Positions 52,395 through 62,193 of a stretch of DNA of 64,000 nucleotides are shown here, in pieces. Location: contig JAUNDP010000011.1 in NCBI GenBank assembly GCA_030526005.1, forward strand, positions 1-64,000, given 5' to 3'. The translations under genes and the position numbers were made by a program. Below the pieces are notes generated by a model. It was not told where the DNA came from and ran no database searches. It saw only the letters and a list, made by a program, of their open reading frames with translations. Each line of letters begins with the position of its first letter. Within the stretch, counting starts at the first letter, position 1. The DNA comes from Eubacteriales bacterium. Lineage in GTDB: Bacteria > Bacillota > Clostridia > Lachnospirales > Lachnospiraceae.

Positions 52395-52820
52395 ATGAAT
52401 ATCTTATTTTTTTTAAGACCCAAAAATGAAGTAGCGTATCTGTATAATGACTATTCCCTCAGACAGACATTAGAAAAGATGGAATACTATAAATACAGCG
52501 CGATACCAATCATTGACAAAAAAGGATGTTATGTGGGAACATTGACGGAAGGAGATCTTTTGCGCTATATTAAAGATACACTGCAGCTGGATCTTCAGAA
52601 AGCAGAACATATTCCACTGCGTGAGGTACCGAGGCGATGGTACAATGATCCTGTCAATGTCAACTGTGATATGGAGGATCTTTTGATGACCTCCATGAAT
52701 CAGAATTTTGTTCCTGTGATTGATGATGATCAGACATTTATCGGTATTATTACAAGGCGGGATATTATTCAATATTTTTATAATCTATATACAAAATGTT
52801 CAGAGGATGCTAAAAAATAG
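52395..52820 (+). CDS. Tandem CBS-domain protein
   Basis: A 141-residue protein made of two CBS motifs: residues about 10-60 (NDYSLRQTLEKMEYYKYSAIPIIDKKGCYVGTLTEGDLL) and 80-135 (NCDMEDLLMTSMNQNFVPVIDDDQTFIGIITRRDII). CBS pairs sense adenosine nucleotides such as AMP, ATP or c-di-AMP; the ligand and partner here are unknown. A weak AAAAGG site precedes the ATG. Its last codons lie inside a terminator hairpin. Confidence 0.88.
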   Translation: MNILFFLRPKNEVAYLYNDYSLRQTLEKMEYYKYSAIPIIDKKGCYVGTLTEGDLLRYIKDTLQLDLQKAEHIPLREVPRRWYNDPVNVNCDMEDLLMTSMNQNFVPVIDDDQTFIGIITRRDIIQYFYNLYTKCSEDAKK

Positions 52821-52829
52821 CATCCTTTT
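52805..52829 (+). terminator. Terminator overlapping the CBS gene end
   Basis: GGATGCTA (52805-52812) pairs with TAGCATCC (52818-52825), then TTTT. The TAG of the 3' arm is the CBS gene's own stop codon. Confidence 0.8.
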
Positions 52830-52864
52830 GTACACTTTAGAGTGATAAAGATGTAAATTAATGA

Positions 52865-52893
52865 TTGACAAAGAGGATAATCATTGATAGAAT
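52865..52893 (+). promoter_or_regulatory. Promoter of ilvN-ilvC
   Basis: TTGACA (52865-52870), a 17-bp spacer and TAGAAT (52888-52893), about 45 bases before ilvN. No leader peptide or T-box fits in this distance. Confidence 0.7.
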
Positions 52894-52937
52894 ATACAAC
52901 AAAAGTTACGAAATTTTCAGAGAGAAGGAGGGCGGCC

Positions 52938-53435
52938 ATGAAAAAGAGAGTGTTATCTATGCTGGTTGACAACACCTCAGGTGTTTTGAGCCGCGTTGCT
53001 GGTTTATTCAGCAGAAGAGGATATAATATTGACAGTTTGACTGTAGGAGAGACAGCAGATCCTCGCTATTCCAGAATGACAGTTGTTGTAAGCGGCGATG
53101 AGCAGATTTTGGATCAGATTACAAAACAGGTGGCAAAGCTGATTGACGTTGTAGACATAAAAACACTGGAAGAAAACAGCAGTGTAAACCGTGAATTGAT
53201 TTTAGTGAAAGTCCGTGCAGACAATGAAAACCGTTCTGGTGTGATTGCAATCGCAGATATATTCAGAGCAAAAGTAATTGATGTCAGCGTGGATTCTCTG
53301 GTGATTGAGCTGACGGGAGATCAGTCAAAACTGGAGGCGTTTATCAATCTGCTGAATGGATATGAGATTCTGGAACTGGCGCGCACAGGAATCACAGGAT
53401 TGTCGCGGGGAGCGGCAGATGTCCGCTACTTATAA
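52938..53435 (+). CDS. ilvN: Acetolactate synthase small (regulatory) subunit
   Basis: Regulatory subunit conferring valine feedback on acetolactate synthase, the first common step of branched-chain amino-acid synthesis. N-terminal ACT domain: LSMLVDNTSGVLSRVAGLFSRRGYNIDSLTVGETADPRYSRMTVVV, followed by KLIDVVDIK, the second ACT-like domain and the RTGITGLSRG ending. I use ATG 52938 (MKKRVLSM), six bases after AAGGAGGG; 165 residues. The catalytic subunit is not encoded in this window. ilvC follows after 79 bases. Confidence 0.95.
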   Translation: MKKRVLSMLVDNTSGVLSRVAGLFSRRGYNIDSLTVGETADPRYSRMTVVVSGDEQILDQITKQVAKLIDVVDIKTLEENSSVNRELILVKVRADNENRSGVIAIADIFRAKVIDVSVDSLVIELTGDQSKLEAFINLLNGYEILELARTGITGLSRGAADVRYL

Positions 53436-53496
53436 TAGGTTGTACGCTAGAGGCTATTCCCGAATAACCTTTAACAGATATAATTATACTAATTAA

Positions 53497-54534
<1,038 letters not shown>

Positions 54535-54552
54535 TAAAAGGAAGAATACATA

Positions 54553-54598
54553 CAGCCATATCTTAGAAAAGTATCCAAAAGATATGGCTGTCTTTTTT
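54553..54598 (+). terminator. Terminator after ilvC
   Basis: CAGCCATATCTT (54553-54564) pairs perfectly with AAGATATGGCTG (54579-54590), then TCTTTTTT. Confidence 0.9.
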
Positions 54599-54703
54599 GG
54601 ACTCTTTGTCAAGAGTTAGAGTAAGTGTTTTTTACGAGACATCGGAACTGTATTCCGGTGTCTCTTTAGGTTAAGGATAAAAAAACGGGTTCTTCTGTTC
54701 CAA

Positions 54704-55600
54704 TTAATATGGAGAGATTTTACAGATTTCCAAGAAAGAAGAAAGGGCATGGGAGATTGAAGGATGCTTCAGATAGGCGAATCCTACGTCACGCTTATGG
54801 ATAGGGATATCAAGTGGAAGCTGAGTCAATATACCTGTGGAAAGTTCTTCTAATACAAATTCTTTAATGACACATCCGATACCGATTCCGATTTTGCAAA
54901 ATTCAATCAAGAGATCCATTGTGGAAGCTTCAAGGATATTCGAAGCCTTTATCTGATTTTTCTTCAAATAATCATCAATATACTGGCGCGACATATTCTC
55001 ACGATCTAAAAGCATTAAAGTAGCAGACTGAAGATAGTCGATCGTTTTGCCTCTGCGCAGAAGAAGATTGTCAAGATAGGTAGGGCTTGCCACAAAGATA
55101 TCTTCAATTTCCTGAATTTTATGGAAAATAAAAGGGCGGGAAGATTCTGGTTCTGCAATTAAACCAAGATCCAGCTTATGTTCTTCAAGTAATTTCATTG
55201 TGTGAAAAGAAGACTGGCAATGGATGGAGATCTGAATATGAGGATATTGCAGGACAAACTGATGCAGATATGGCATAAGCAGATATTTGCACAGCGTTGT
55301 GCTGACACCGATCCGAAGATGCCCCATACCAAGTTGAGCATGGCGGTGAAGGAGAGATTCTGCTGATGAGATTGCATTCATTGCATCATTTACATACTGA
55401 AAAAGTAATTTCCCTTCATCTGTGAGGAGAACACCGCGGGAAGTCCGGATAAAAAGTTTGATATTTAAATTGTGCTCCAATGTACGGATTCCCTTGCTGA
55501 CAGCCGGCTGAGTAATAAACAGTTTTTTTGCGGCATGAGAAATGTTGCCAGCTTTGGCAACTTCATAAAAAATTTTATATAGAGTAAGATTTTGTTCCAT
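54704..55600 (-). CDS. LysR-family transcriptional regulator
   Basis: The 298-residue product has the N-terminal winged helix with LYKIFYEVAKAGNISHAAKKLFITQPAVSKGIRTLEHNL and the family's LF-x-R-x-x-R-G-V-L-L-T sequence (LFIRTSRGVLLTDEG). A substrate-binding domain of the CysL/CbbR type follows. I start at ATG 55600, seven bases after AAGGA. It is divergent from leuC across 387 bases. Control of leuCD and perhaps ilv genes is therefore the likely role, with a pathway intermediate as co-inducer (inference). Confidence 0.92.
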   Translation of the reverse strand: MEQNLTLYKIFYEVAKAGNISHAAKKLFITQPAVSKGIRTLEHNLNIKLFIRTSRGVLLTDEGKLLFQYVNDAMNAISSAESLLHRHAQLGMGHLRIGVSTTLCKYLLMPYLHQFVLQYPHIQISIHCQSSFHTMKLLEEHKLDLGLIAEPESSRPFIFHKIQEIEDIFVASPTYLDNLLLRRGKTIDYLQSATLMLLDRENMSRQYIDDYLKKNQIKASNILEASTMDLLIEFCKIGIGIGCVIKEFVLEELSTGILTQLPLDIPIHKRDVGFAYLKHPSISHALSSFLEICKISPY

Positions 55601-55987
55601 AGAAGGTCCTTTCAAATGTGTTTTTTGTTTCAATAAAAATATATATTTATTATTTCAAAACGATATCATAAATTGCCATAAAAGAAAAGAGGGATGATTA
55701 GAAATAGAATATGGTATGTATGATGGCATGATATATAGTTTTGATAAACAAAAATCTATGTTTGAATTCTTGCAGCAAAAAGAAGAAAAGATATATTGCC
55801 GATTGCGGCTTTTAAAATAGGAAAAGCAAGATATCCGTCAAAAATTGTTAGTTATGATAGATATAATAAAATATGATAACAAAAAGTAATTATATGTCTT
55901 TTAATTATAACAATAATTGTGATATAATACCGATAAATTAAAAAAACGAAAAAATTCTGCTTTTTTAAGCTTAGGAGGAAATAGAAA
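55601..55987. other. Divergent lysR-leuC intergenic region
   Basis: Very A+T-rich. A probable leuC -10, TATAAT (55923-55928), is preceded by AATTATAACAATAATTGTGATA, a dyad (ACAATAATTGT) placed where a LysR activator could bind. A 34-codon open frame (55716-55820, starting MYDGMIYSFDKQKSMFEF) lies in the middle; it has no good ribosome site and may be a remnant or chance. Confidence 0.5.
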
Positions 55988-57256
55988 ATGGGAATGACAA
56001 TGACACAGAAAATTCTTGCAGCTCATGCAGGGCTTCCGTATGTGGAGGCAGGACAGTTGATTGAGGCAGATCTGGATTTGGTGCTGGGAAATGATATCAC
56101 TTCCCCTGTCGCAATTCATGAGATGGACAAGTTTAAGAAAGAGGGAGTCTTTGACAAAGAAAAAATTGCCCTTGTTATGGATCATTTTGTGCCAAATAAA
56201 GATATCAAGTCAGCGGAACACTGTAAATGCGTCAGAGAATTTGCGTGTCGTCACGATATTACAAATTATTTTGACGTGGGAGAGATGGGAATTGAACATG
56301 CCCTTCTTCCTGAAAAAGGACTGACAGTCGCCGGGGATGTAGTGATCGGGGCGGACTCTCATACTTGTACATATGGCGCTCTGGGGGCTTTCTCGACAGG
56401 CGTGGGAAGCACAGATATGGCAGCAGGGATGGCGACAGGAAAGGCCTGGTTTAAGGTTCCTTCTGCAATTAAATTTAATCTGATTGGAAAACCTTCCAAA
56501 TGGGTCAGTGGAAAAGATATCATTCTTCACATTATTGGCATGATTGGCGTGGATGGCGCCTTATATAAATCAATGGAGTTTACAGGTGAAGGTATCCACA
56601 ATCTTTCTATGGATGATCGGTTTACAATCGCAAACATGGCGATTGAGGCAGGAGGAAAAAATGGTATTTTTCCAGTAGACGATATTACGCTTGCCTATAT
56701 GAAGGAACATTCCAAAAGGGAATTTAAAGTATATGAAGCGGATGAAGATGCTGTCTACGATGAAGAATATACAATAGATTTGAGCAAGTTAAAGCCAACC
56801 GTGGCTTTTCCTCATCTTCCAGAAAACACAAAGACTGTTGATGAAATCACAGAAGATATCAAAATTGATCAGGTTGTAATCGGTTCCTGCACAAACGGAC
56901 GAATTGATGATCTGCGCTGTGCAGCGGAAGTGATGCAGGGAGAACATGTGAAAAAAGGTGTTCGCTGTATTGTGATTCCGGCAACACAGAAAATTTATCT
57001 CCAGGCGATCGAGGAAGGTTTGATTCAGACATTTATTCAAGCAGGAGCGATTGTAAGCACCCCGACGTGCGGTCCTTGTCTGGGAGGATATATGGGAATT
57101 CTTGCAGCAGGAGAACGATGCGTTTCCACAACAAATAGAAATTTTGTCGGACGTATGGGACATATTGATTCTGAAATTTATCTTGCAAGCCCGGCAGTTG
57201 CAGCGGCAAGCGCCATCACAGGAAAAATTTCTTCACCGGAAGAATTAGATAATTAG
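55988..57256 (+). CDS. leuC: 3-Isopropylmalate dehydratase large subunit
   Basis: Aconitase-family enzyme isomerising 2- to 3-isopropylmalate in leucine synthesis. The [4Fe-4S] ligands are in [15 protein letters not shown] (region), [10 protein letters not shown] and [13 protein letters not shown]. Length 422 is that of the shorter 'archaeal/clostridial' LeuC type (HACN family) rather than the 470-residue E. coli type. AGGAGG precedes the ATG. leuD follows after 16 bases. Confidence 0.96.
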   Translation: MGMTMTQKILAAHAGLPYVEAGQLIEADLDLVLGNDITSPVAIHEMDKFKKEGVFDKEKIALVMDHFVPNKDIKSAEHCKCVREFACRHDITNYFDVGEMGIEHALLPEKGLTVAGDVVIGADSHTCTYGALGAFSTGVGSTDMAAGMATGKAWFKVPSAIKFNLIGKPSKWVSGKDIILHIIGMIGVDGALYKSMEFTGEGIHNLSMDDRFTIANMAIEAGGKNGIFPVDDITLAYMKEHSKREFKVYEADEDAVYDEEYTIDLSKLKPTVAFPHLPENTKTVDEITEDIKIDQVVIGSCTNGRIDDLRCAAEVMQGEHVKKGVRCIVIPATQKIYLQAIEEGLIQTFIQAGAIVSTPTCGPCLGGYMGILAAGERCVSTTNRNFVGRMGHIDSEIYLASPAVAAASAITGKISSPEELDN

Positions 57257-57272
57257 GAATGAGGAGAAAATT

Positions 57273-57758
57273 ATGAGAGCAAAAGGTTTGGTTTTTAAAT
57301 ATGGAGACAATGTAGATACCGATGTTATTATTCCGGCAAGATATCTGAATTCTTCCATCCCGGCAGAACTGGCAGAACATTGTATGGAAGACATTGACAA
57401 AGAGTTTGTAAAAAAAGTGAAAAAAGGCGATATCATTGTTGCGGATAAAAATTTTGGCTGTGGTTCTTCAAGAGAACATGCGCCGATTGCAATCAAAGCT
57501 TCCGGTATCAGCTGCGTGATCGCAGAGACATTTGCACGTATCTTTTACCGCAATGCTATTAATATTGGTCTTCCGATTATTGAATGTAAAGAGGCAGCAG
57601 CTGGCATTGAGAATGGGGATGAAGTAGAAGTGGACTTTGACAGCGGAATCATTTATAATAGAACGAAAGGGACACAGTTTAAGGGACAGGCATTCCCGGA
57701 ATTTATGCAGAAGATTATCCAGGCAGAAGGCCTGATCAATTATATAAACAATAAATAA
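57273..57758 (+). CDS. leuD: 3-Isopropylmalate dehydratase small subunit
   Basis: Swivelling domain subunit that completes LeuC. Motifs: [18 protein letters not shown] at the start and the substrate-binding loop [42 protein letters not shown]. Length 161 matches the short LeuD type paired with 420-residue LeuC. A downstream leuB is absent; pepT follows. Confidence 0.96.
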   Translation: MRAKGLVFKYGDNVDTDVIIPARYLNSSIPAELAEHCMEDIDKEFVKKVKKGDIIVADKNFGCGSSREHAPIAIKASGISCVIAETFARIFYRNAINIGLPIIECKEAAAGIENGDEVEVDFDSGIIYNRTKGTQFKGQAFPEFMQKIIQAEGLINYINNK

Positions 57759-57793
57759 AGTTTCCAGCCCCAAAATGGAAAAAGGAGGATCTT

Positions 57794-59020
57794 ATGAAGG
57801 CATATGAAAGATTGTTAAATTATGTCAGCGTACATACAGCAAGTGATGAAAACAGTGAATCTTCGCCGAGCAGTGAGCGTCAGTTTACATTGGCCAAAAA
57901 ACTGGTAGAAGAGATGAAAATGATCGGAATTGAGGATGCGCATGTAGATGAAAAGTGTTATGTATATGGCACAATTCCGGCTACAGAAGGATTTGAAAAA
58001 AGCGTTACGCTTGGATTGATTGCGCATATGGATACATCGCCGGACTTTTCAGGAGAAAATGTAAAACCGCAAATCATTAAAAGTTACGACGGCAGAGATG
58101 TAAAACTGGGAGAAAGCGGACGTGTGCTTTCTGTGCAGAATTTTCCTCATTTGTCTTCGCTTGCTGGAAGAACATTAATCACAACAGATGGAACAACGCT
58201 TCTGGGAGCCGATGACAAAGCGGGAATTGCCGAGATTATGACGGTAGCTGAAGAGCTGTTAAAAGGTGAAGCAGCACATGGAAAAGTGGCAATCGGATTT
58301 ACACCAGATGAAGAAGTGGGACGCGGAACAGATGGATTTGACGTAGAAAAATTTGGGGCAGATTTTGCCTATACGATGGATGGAAGCGCTGAGAATGAGA
58401 TTGAATATGAGAATTTTAACGCAGCAGGAGCGACAGTAGAAATCGAAGGATTTAACGTACATCCAGGAAGCAGCAAAGACACAATGATTAATGCGGCGCT
58501 TGTTGCAATGGAATTTAATCAGATGCTGCCAAACGGTGATACGCCAAGAGATACAGACGGATATGAGGGATTTTTCCATCTCTGCAGTATAGAGGGAGAC
58601 GTCACACATGCGGTTATGAAATATATCATCCGTGACCATAGTGGCGAAATGTTTGAATGCAGACAGGAAATGATGCGCCATATAGAACGTCTGCTGAATG
58701 AAAAATACGGGGAAGGTACGGTGACTGTTACAATAAAAGAGCAGTACCGCAATATGAAAGAAAAAATTGTACCGTGTATTCATCTGATTGACAATGCCAA
58801 AAAGGCAGCTGAAAAAGTGGGCATGATACCGGTGACAGTTCCGATCAGAGGAGGCACAGATGGAGCGAGATTATCCTTTATGGGACTGCCATGTCCAAAT
58901 CTTGGAACAGGTGGATATGCCTTCCATGGACCGTATGAACATATTACGGTGGAAGGAATGGAACGGGCAGTTCAAATGATGATGGAACTTGTGAAAATCT
59001 ATGCAGAAGTAGAAAAATAA
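57794..59020 (+). CDS. pepT: Peptidase T
   Basis: Cytosolic M20-family tripeptidase that removes N-terminal residues from tripeptides. Two-zinc motifs: LGLIAHMDTSPDFSGENVKP (His/Asp), GADDKAGIAEIM, FTPDEEVGRGTDGFDVEKF (catalytic Glu) and YTMDGSAENEIEYENF. PIRGGTDGARLSFMGLPCPNLGTGGYAFHGPYE is near the end. Length 408. AAAGGAGG precedes the ATG. It may be co-transcribed with leuCD, 35 bases downstream. Confidence 0.97.
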   Translation: MKAYERLLNYVSVHTASDENSESSPSSERQFTLAKKLVEEMKMIGIEDAHVDEKCYVYGTIPATEGFEKSVTLGLIAHMDTSPDFSGENVKPQIIKSYDGRDVKLGESGRVLSVQNFPHLSSLAGRTLITTDGTTLLGADDKAGIAEIMTVAEELLKGEAAHGKVAIGFTPDEEVGRGTDGFDVEKFGADFAYTMDGSAENEIEYENFNAAGATVEIEGFNVHPGSSKDTMINAALVAMEFNQMLPNGDTPRDTDGYEGFFHLCSIEGDVTHAVMKYIIRDHSGEMFECRQEMMRHIERLLNEKYGEGTVTVTIKEQYRNMKEKIVPCIHLIDNAKKAAEKVGMIPVTVPIRGGTDGARLSFMGLPCPNLGTGGYAFHGPYEHITVEGMERAVQMMMELVKIYAEVEK

Positions 59021-59058
59021 TCAGGAAATCCTTTGGATGAGAGAAGTCTTAAAACAAT

Positions 59059-59113
59059 AAAAAAGTGCTGGGGACAAAGAGAATATGCTCTTGAGTTCCT
59101 GGCACTTTTCTTT
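59059..59113. terminator. Terminator after pepT
   Basis: AAAAGTGCTGGGGAC faces GTTCCTGGCACTTTT with a bulge, and an inner AGAG/CTCT stem. T-rich ends suit use from both directions for convergent genes. Confidence 0.7.
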
Positions 59114-59186
59114 AAAACATTTTCTTTAAGCTGTTTGGATATTGGGTATATTGCTGGAAACAATAAACGATCTGATAAAAAGGATC

Positions 59187-60299
59187 TTATTGAGTGATTT
59201 TTCTGTCATAGATACAGTGAACTCCCTGGTGCTGCATCATACCGCCGAGACATTTTTTATTGCACCGCACACAACGTTTCACCTGTTCTGGATGATTCTG
59301 GATTACTTTGTTAGGCCAAGCTGAATCAGCAATCAACTGCCGGCTCATAGCGGCACAGCTGATACGACCAGAAGCAAGCTGCTGCTCTATAAAATCGGGA
59401 GAAGTCAAACCGCCGACGCCACAGATAGGAAGTTTTGTGTACTGCCGGACCATATCACAATATTGCAGGAAACATCCTTCTGATCCAAAGACTGGATGAG
59501 AAGCAGGCGGTATGGTATCTGTCAGAGAAGAATGATTTGCCAGCGTGACATGGAAACTGGTGACACCAGCCTTTTCCAGCTGAGGCACAAATACACTAAG
59601 CTCATCCGGCAAAACACCAGCATTTCCATAATGAGGATCTTCCTGACGGACAACCAATTTAAAATCAATAGGAATATCAGGAAGTGCTGCTCTGACTGAA
59701 CGAACAGCCTCTACAGAAAAACGGATGCGATTCTCAAGACATCCTCCGTATTCATCTGTGCGGTGATTGAAGATGGAAGAAGCAAAACTTCCACACATTC
59801 TGTCGCCATGAATCTGAACCATATCAAAACCGGCCTTTTTGGCAAGTACAGCGGCAGTTCCAAATGAAGAGAGGATGGAATGAATTTTTTTGATTGAAAG
59901 ATTAGAGATATAAGGACTCACCTCTTGATTTAGGAGTGGACGAAGTTGCTCTTGACTGATTTTTTTTGTCAGAACTCCTGGAACATATTTCAGCATAGCT
60001 TTGACATTCGAGTCAGACTGATGAAGCTGAGCGCATACAAAACATCCTTCTTTGTGGATAATGTCTGTTAAGTTTTTATAATAATCAAATCCTTTTTTTG
60101 AGAAAAGACTTGGACCGAAACCATGTTTGGTAACAGGCACATCGCCAATGATGATCATAGCGCAGCCTCCGCTGGCAATTTGCTGTATTTTTTTGAAATA
60201 TTCATCTCCTTTTAATCCCAGTGTTGTAGGGGCAAAAATCATTCGGTTTTTTAAATGAATGCCACCATAATTAATTGGACTTGCTATCGTATCATACAT
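59187..60299 (-). CDS. Old yellow enzyme-like NADH:flavin oxidoreductase, single-barrel form
   Basis: The 370-residue protein has the FMN barrel of the BaiCD/2,4-dienoyl-CoA reductase group: SPINYGGIHLKNRMIFAPTT, QLHQSDSN, GFDMVQIHGDRMCGSFASSIFNHRTDEYGGCLENRIRF and ICGVGGL. The C-terminal [4Fe-4S] cysteines CVRCNKKC and, 12 residues on, C (QGVHC) are kept. It then stops where its larger relatives (640-670 residues) continue with a flavin/NAD domain, so it needs a separate electron source. I start at 60299, after AAAGGATG, overlapping the marR gene by 8 bp. The substrate is unknown; an enoate or other unsaturated compound is likely. Confidence 0.85.
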   Translation of the reverse strand: MYDTIASPINYGGIHLKNRMIFAPTTLGLKGDEYFKKIQQIASGGCAMIIIGDVPVTKHGFGPSLFSKKGFDYYKNLTDIIHKEGCFVCAQLHQSDSNVKAMLKYVPGVLTKKISQEQLRPLLNQEVSPYISNLSIKKIHSILSSFGTAAVLAKKAGFDMVQIHGDRMCGSFASSIFNHRTDEYGGCLENRIRFSVEAVRSVRAALPDIPIDFKLVVRQEDPHYGNAGVLPDELSVFVPQLEKAGVTSFHVTLANHSSLTDTIPPASHPVFGSEGCFLQYCDMVRQYTKLPICGVGGLTSPDFIEQQLASGRISCAAMSRQLIADSAWPNKVIQNHPEQVKRCVRCNKKCLGGMMQHQGVHCIYDRKITQ

Positions 60300-60711
60300 T
60301 TTGTTCGCATCCTTTCTGATCGACAACTTTCTGAAGCAATTTCAACAGTTCCTTATATTCTTCATCTGTTAAACATTGAAGATTTTCCTTATCCCAGTCA
60401 AAAAATACCTGATGACTGAGCTGAAACGCTTCCAATCCTTTTGAGGTTAGAGTTAAATGATAACTGCGGCCAGATTTTTCTTTTGTAAGAAAACCAGACT
60501 CTTCTAATTTTGAAATGCTGCGCTGAGAGTGTCCCCAGTCAACATGCAGCGCTTTTGTAAGTTCCGATGGTGTACAGTCGGGATTTTTTCCTACATAGAT
60601 AAGAAAAAATAAAGATCCATAATTGAGCCCTAACGTCTGTAGCTTTTGACTGGTATAGTTGACAAAGTCTTTATGAAATATAGAAAAATAATAAGATAAA
60701 GTACGAAACAC
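60292..60711 (-). CDS. MarR-family regulator of the oxidoreductase
   Basis: A 139-residue winged-helix protein with TPSELTKALHVDWGHSQRSISKLEESGFLTKEKSGRSYHLTLTSKGLEAF. The beta wing is shortened (SGRSYHL) compared with typical MarR. It starts at a GTG (60711) after GGAGGTG. The promoter is covered by two ACTTGA(C/T)-N3-GTCAAGT palindromes, so autorepression released by a ligand is likely. The co-translated oxidoreductase may metabolise that ligand (inference). Confidence 0.88.
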   Translation of the reverse strand: MFRTLSYYFSIFHKDFVNYTSQKLQTLGLNYGSLFFLIYVGKNPDCTPSELTKALHVDWGHSQRSISKLEESGFLTKEKSGRSYHLTLTSKGLEAFQLSHQVFFDWDKENLQCLTDEEYKELLKLLQKVVDQKGCEQNV

Positions 60712-60723
60712 GTTTTCACCTCC

Positions 60724-60768
60724 ACTTGACGATGTCAAGTATATGCTTATTACTTGATTTTGTCAAGT
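60724..60768 (-). promoter_or_regulatory. Promoter and twin operators of the marR-oxidoreductase operon
   Basis: On the minus strand TTGACA (60766-60761), a 17-bp spacer and TATACT (60743-60738). ACTTGACGATGTCAAGT (60724-60740) is a perfect palindrome at the -10 and ACTTGATTTTGTCAAGT (60752-60768) covers the -35. Their centres are 28 bp apart. Confidence 0.8.
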
Positions 60769-60802
60769 GAAATTGTAAAAATTTTTTATCTATTTATAGG
60801 AA

Positions 60803-60841
60803 ACCCCGCCTAATGGCAGGGAATCTGACTTTAGACGGGGT
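60803..60841 (+). promoter_or_regulatory. Folded leader of the GNAT gene
   Basis: CCCCGCC can pair with the near GGCAGGG (hairpin 60804-60821) or, as ACCCCGCCT (60803-60811), with the far AGACGGGGT (60833-60841). The two folds exclude each other. No T-run follows, so any control would be translational or it may be chance. Confidence 0.3.
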
Positions 60842-60890
60842 AATTCATGATAGAATATCACTGCAAAACTTAATCAGGAGGAAAAAAATA

Positions 60891-61340
60891 ATGATGCTCA
60901 GAAAATATCAGCCATCAGATTGTAAAGAATTAACAGAACTGTTTTATCATACGGTTCATACAGTGAATGCCAAAGATTATACAAAAAGACAGCTGGATGT
61001 GTGGGCAGCAGCACAGATCGATCTGGAAAAATGGAATGAATCGCTTCAACAACATTATAGTATTGTTGCGATGGAGAATCGAATGATTGTAGGATTTGGG
61101 GATATCGATGAAACGGGATATCTGGACAGACTGTATGTTCATGCTGATTTTCAGAAAAGAGGGATTGCAACGGCAATCTGCGATCACCTGGAAGAAGCAG
61201 TTGGGGGAAAGATTATTACACATGCTTCAATTACAGCAAAACCGTTTTTTGAAAAAAGAGGATATCAAGTATTAAAAGAACAAAGAGTAGAACGCCAGGG
61301 TATTTTTCTCACAAATTTTGTGATGGAAAAGATAAAATAG
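60891..61340 (+). CDS. GNAT family N-acetyltransferase
   Basis: A 149-residue acetyl-CoA-dependent acyltransferase. MLRKYQPSDCKELTELFYHTVHTVNAKDYT resembles the start of YafP-like members. The acetyl-CoA loop is VHADFQKRGIATAICDHLEEA, and a late FFEKRGYQVLKEQ is typical. The acceptor is unknown. I use ATG 60891, nine bases after AGGAGG; an in-frame ATG at 60813 lies in the leader hairpin and has no ribosome site. Confidence 0.9.
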   Translation: MMLRKYQPSDCKELTELFYHTVHTVNAKDYTKRQLDVWAAAQIDLEKWNESLQQHYSIVAMENRMIVGFGDIDETGYLDRLYVHADFQKRGIATAICDHLEEAVGGKIITHASITAKPFFEKRGYQVLKEQRVERQGIFLTNFVMEKIK

Positions 61341-61390
61341 AACAGACAAAGATAGATGAAAAGAAGAGGAGCAAGATTGACAAAATAAAA

Positions 61391-61464
61391 TCGGAGTGAC
61401 AGGATTTGAACCTGCGGCCTCACGGCCCCCAGCCGTGCGCGCTACCAAGCTACGCCACACTCCG
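61391..61464 (-). tRNA. tRNA-Pro (GGG)
   Basis: Minus-strand cloverleaf of 74 bases: acceptor CGGAGTG/CACTCCG, D-arm GCGTAGCTTGGTAGCGC, anticodon stem CACGG/CCGTG around loop CTGGGGG (anticodon GGG), T-loop GTTCAAATC and discriminator A. The 3' CCA is not encoded. Confidence 0.97.
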
Positions 61465-61557
61465 ATAGGCAATAGTTTATCATATGAAAAATAAAAAAGC
61501 AAGTGCAAAAAAATATAGTTAGACGTCAAAGTTTATGAAAAGTTTATGTTTTTTTTA

Positions 61558-61586
61558 TTGAATTCCATAAAACACAATGATAGACT
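61558..61586 (+). promoter_or_regulatory. Promoter of the second marR gene
   Basis: TTGAAT (61558-61563), a 17-bp spacer and TAGACT (61581-61586), about 36 bases before the ATG. Confidence 0.6.
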
Positions 61587-61621
61587 GTTATCGATTTAAC
61601 GAGATAGAGAGAGGTGATAAA

Positions 61622-62119
61622 ATGAGTCAGGACAGGCAAGAGCGATATGAGAGAATTGAAAAACTCGATATGCAGCTGCACAAATATCAATTTCGTTATA
61701 TCCGACATCTGATTGATGAGGCAGATTTATACAAAGGAGATCCCAGACTGATCATGACAGTAGTGAAAAAAGAAGGATGTACGCAGGCAGAGCTGGCAAA
61801 AGTTTTATGTATCAAGGCGGCAACCTTAACAGTAATGATTAAGAGAATGGAGATCGCAGGTCTGATTGAGAGAAAGGCAGATGAGAAAGATCTGCGTGTG
61901 ATCAGAGTATATTCCACATCAAAGGGAAAGGAGATTGCAAAGAAGACGGAAAAGATTTTTCACGATGCGATTGGTATGATGTTTGATGGAATTGACGAAA
62001 GAGAACTTGCAGTATATGAAAATGTTTTGAGAAAAATTTCAGAACGATTGGAGAGTTATCTGCTGCAGGAGAAAAAACAGGAGAATCAAGACCTCTCTCA
62101 CTCAGACATGAAAATTTAA
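61622..62119 (+). CDS. MarR-family regulator beside an ABC exporter
   Basis: A 165-residue winged-helix protein: CTQAELAKVLCIKAATLTVMIKRMEIAGLIERKADEKDLRVIRVYSTSKGKEIAKK is the classical recognition helix and wing. The start is ATG 61622 after GAGAGGTGAT. It stands 74 bases before an ABC exporter gene; MarR/ABC-exporter pairs of this type often control efflux of toxic compounds. Its ligand cannot be inferred. Confidence 0.92.
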   Translation: MSQDRQERYERIEKLDMQLHKYQFRYIRHLIDEADLYKGDPRLIMTVVKKEGCTQAELAKVLCIKAATLTVMIKRMEIAGLIERKADEKDLRVIRVYSTSKGKEIAKKTEKIFHDAIGMMFDGIDERELAVYENVLRKISERLESYLLQEKKQENQDLSHSDMKI

Positions 62120-62130
62120 AGAAAGGAGAA

Positions 62131-62185
62131 GCCGCTCAAAAAAGAAAATAAAAAATTTAATAAAAGAAAATTTTGTTTGAGTGGC
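62131..62185 (+). promoter_or_regulatory. Hairpin between the marR and ABC exporter genes
   Basis: GCCGCTCAAA (62131-62140) pairs with TTTGAGTGGC (62176-62185), one G-U pair, around a 35-base A-rich loop. It ends eight bases before the exporter ATG and could modulate its translation (inference); no T-run for termination. Confidence 0.45.
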
Positions 62186-62193
62186 AGGACAGC

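Noticed and set aside
55716..55820. 34-codon open frame in the lysR-leuC gap
   Set aside because: No ribosome site, unusual composition and A+T-rich context; probably chance or a remnant.
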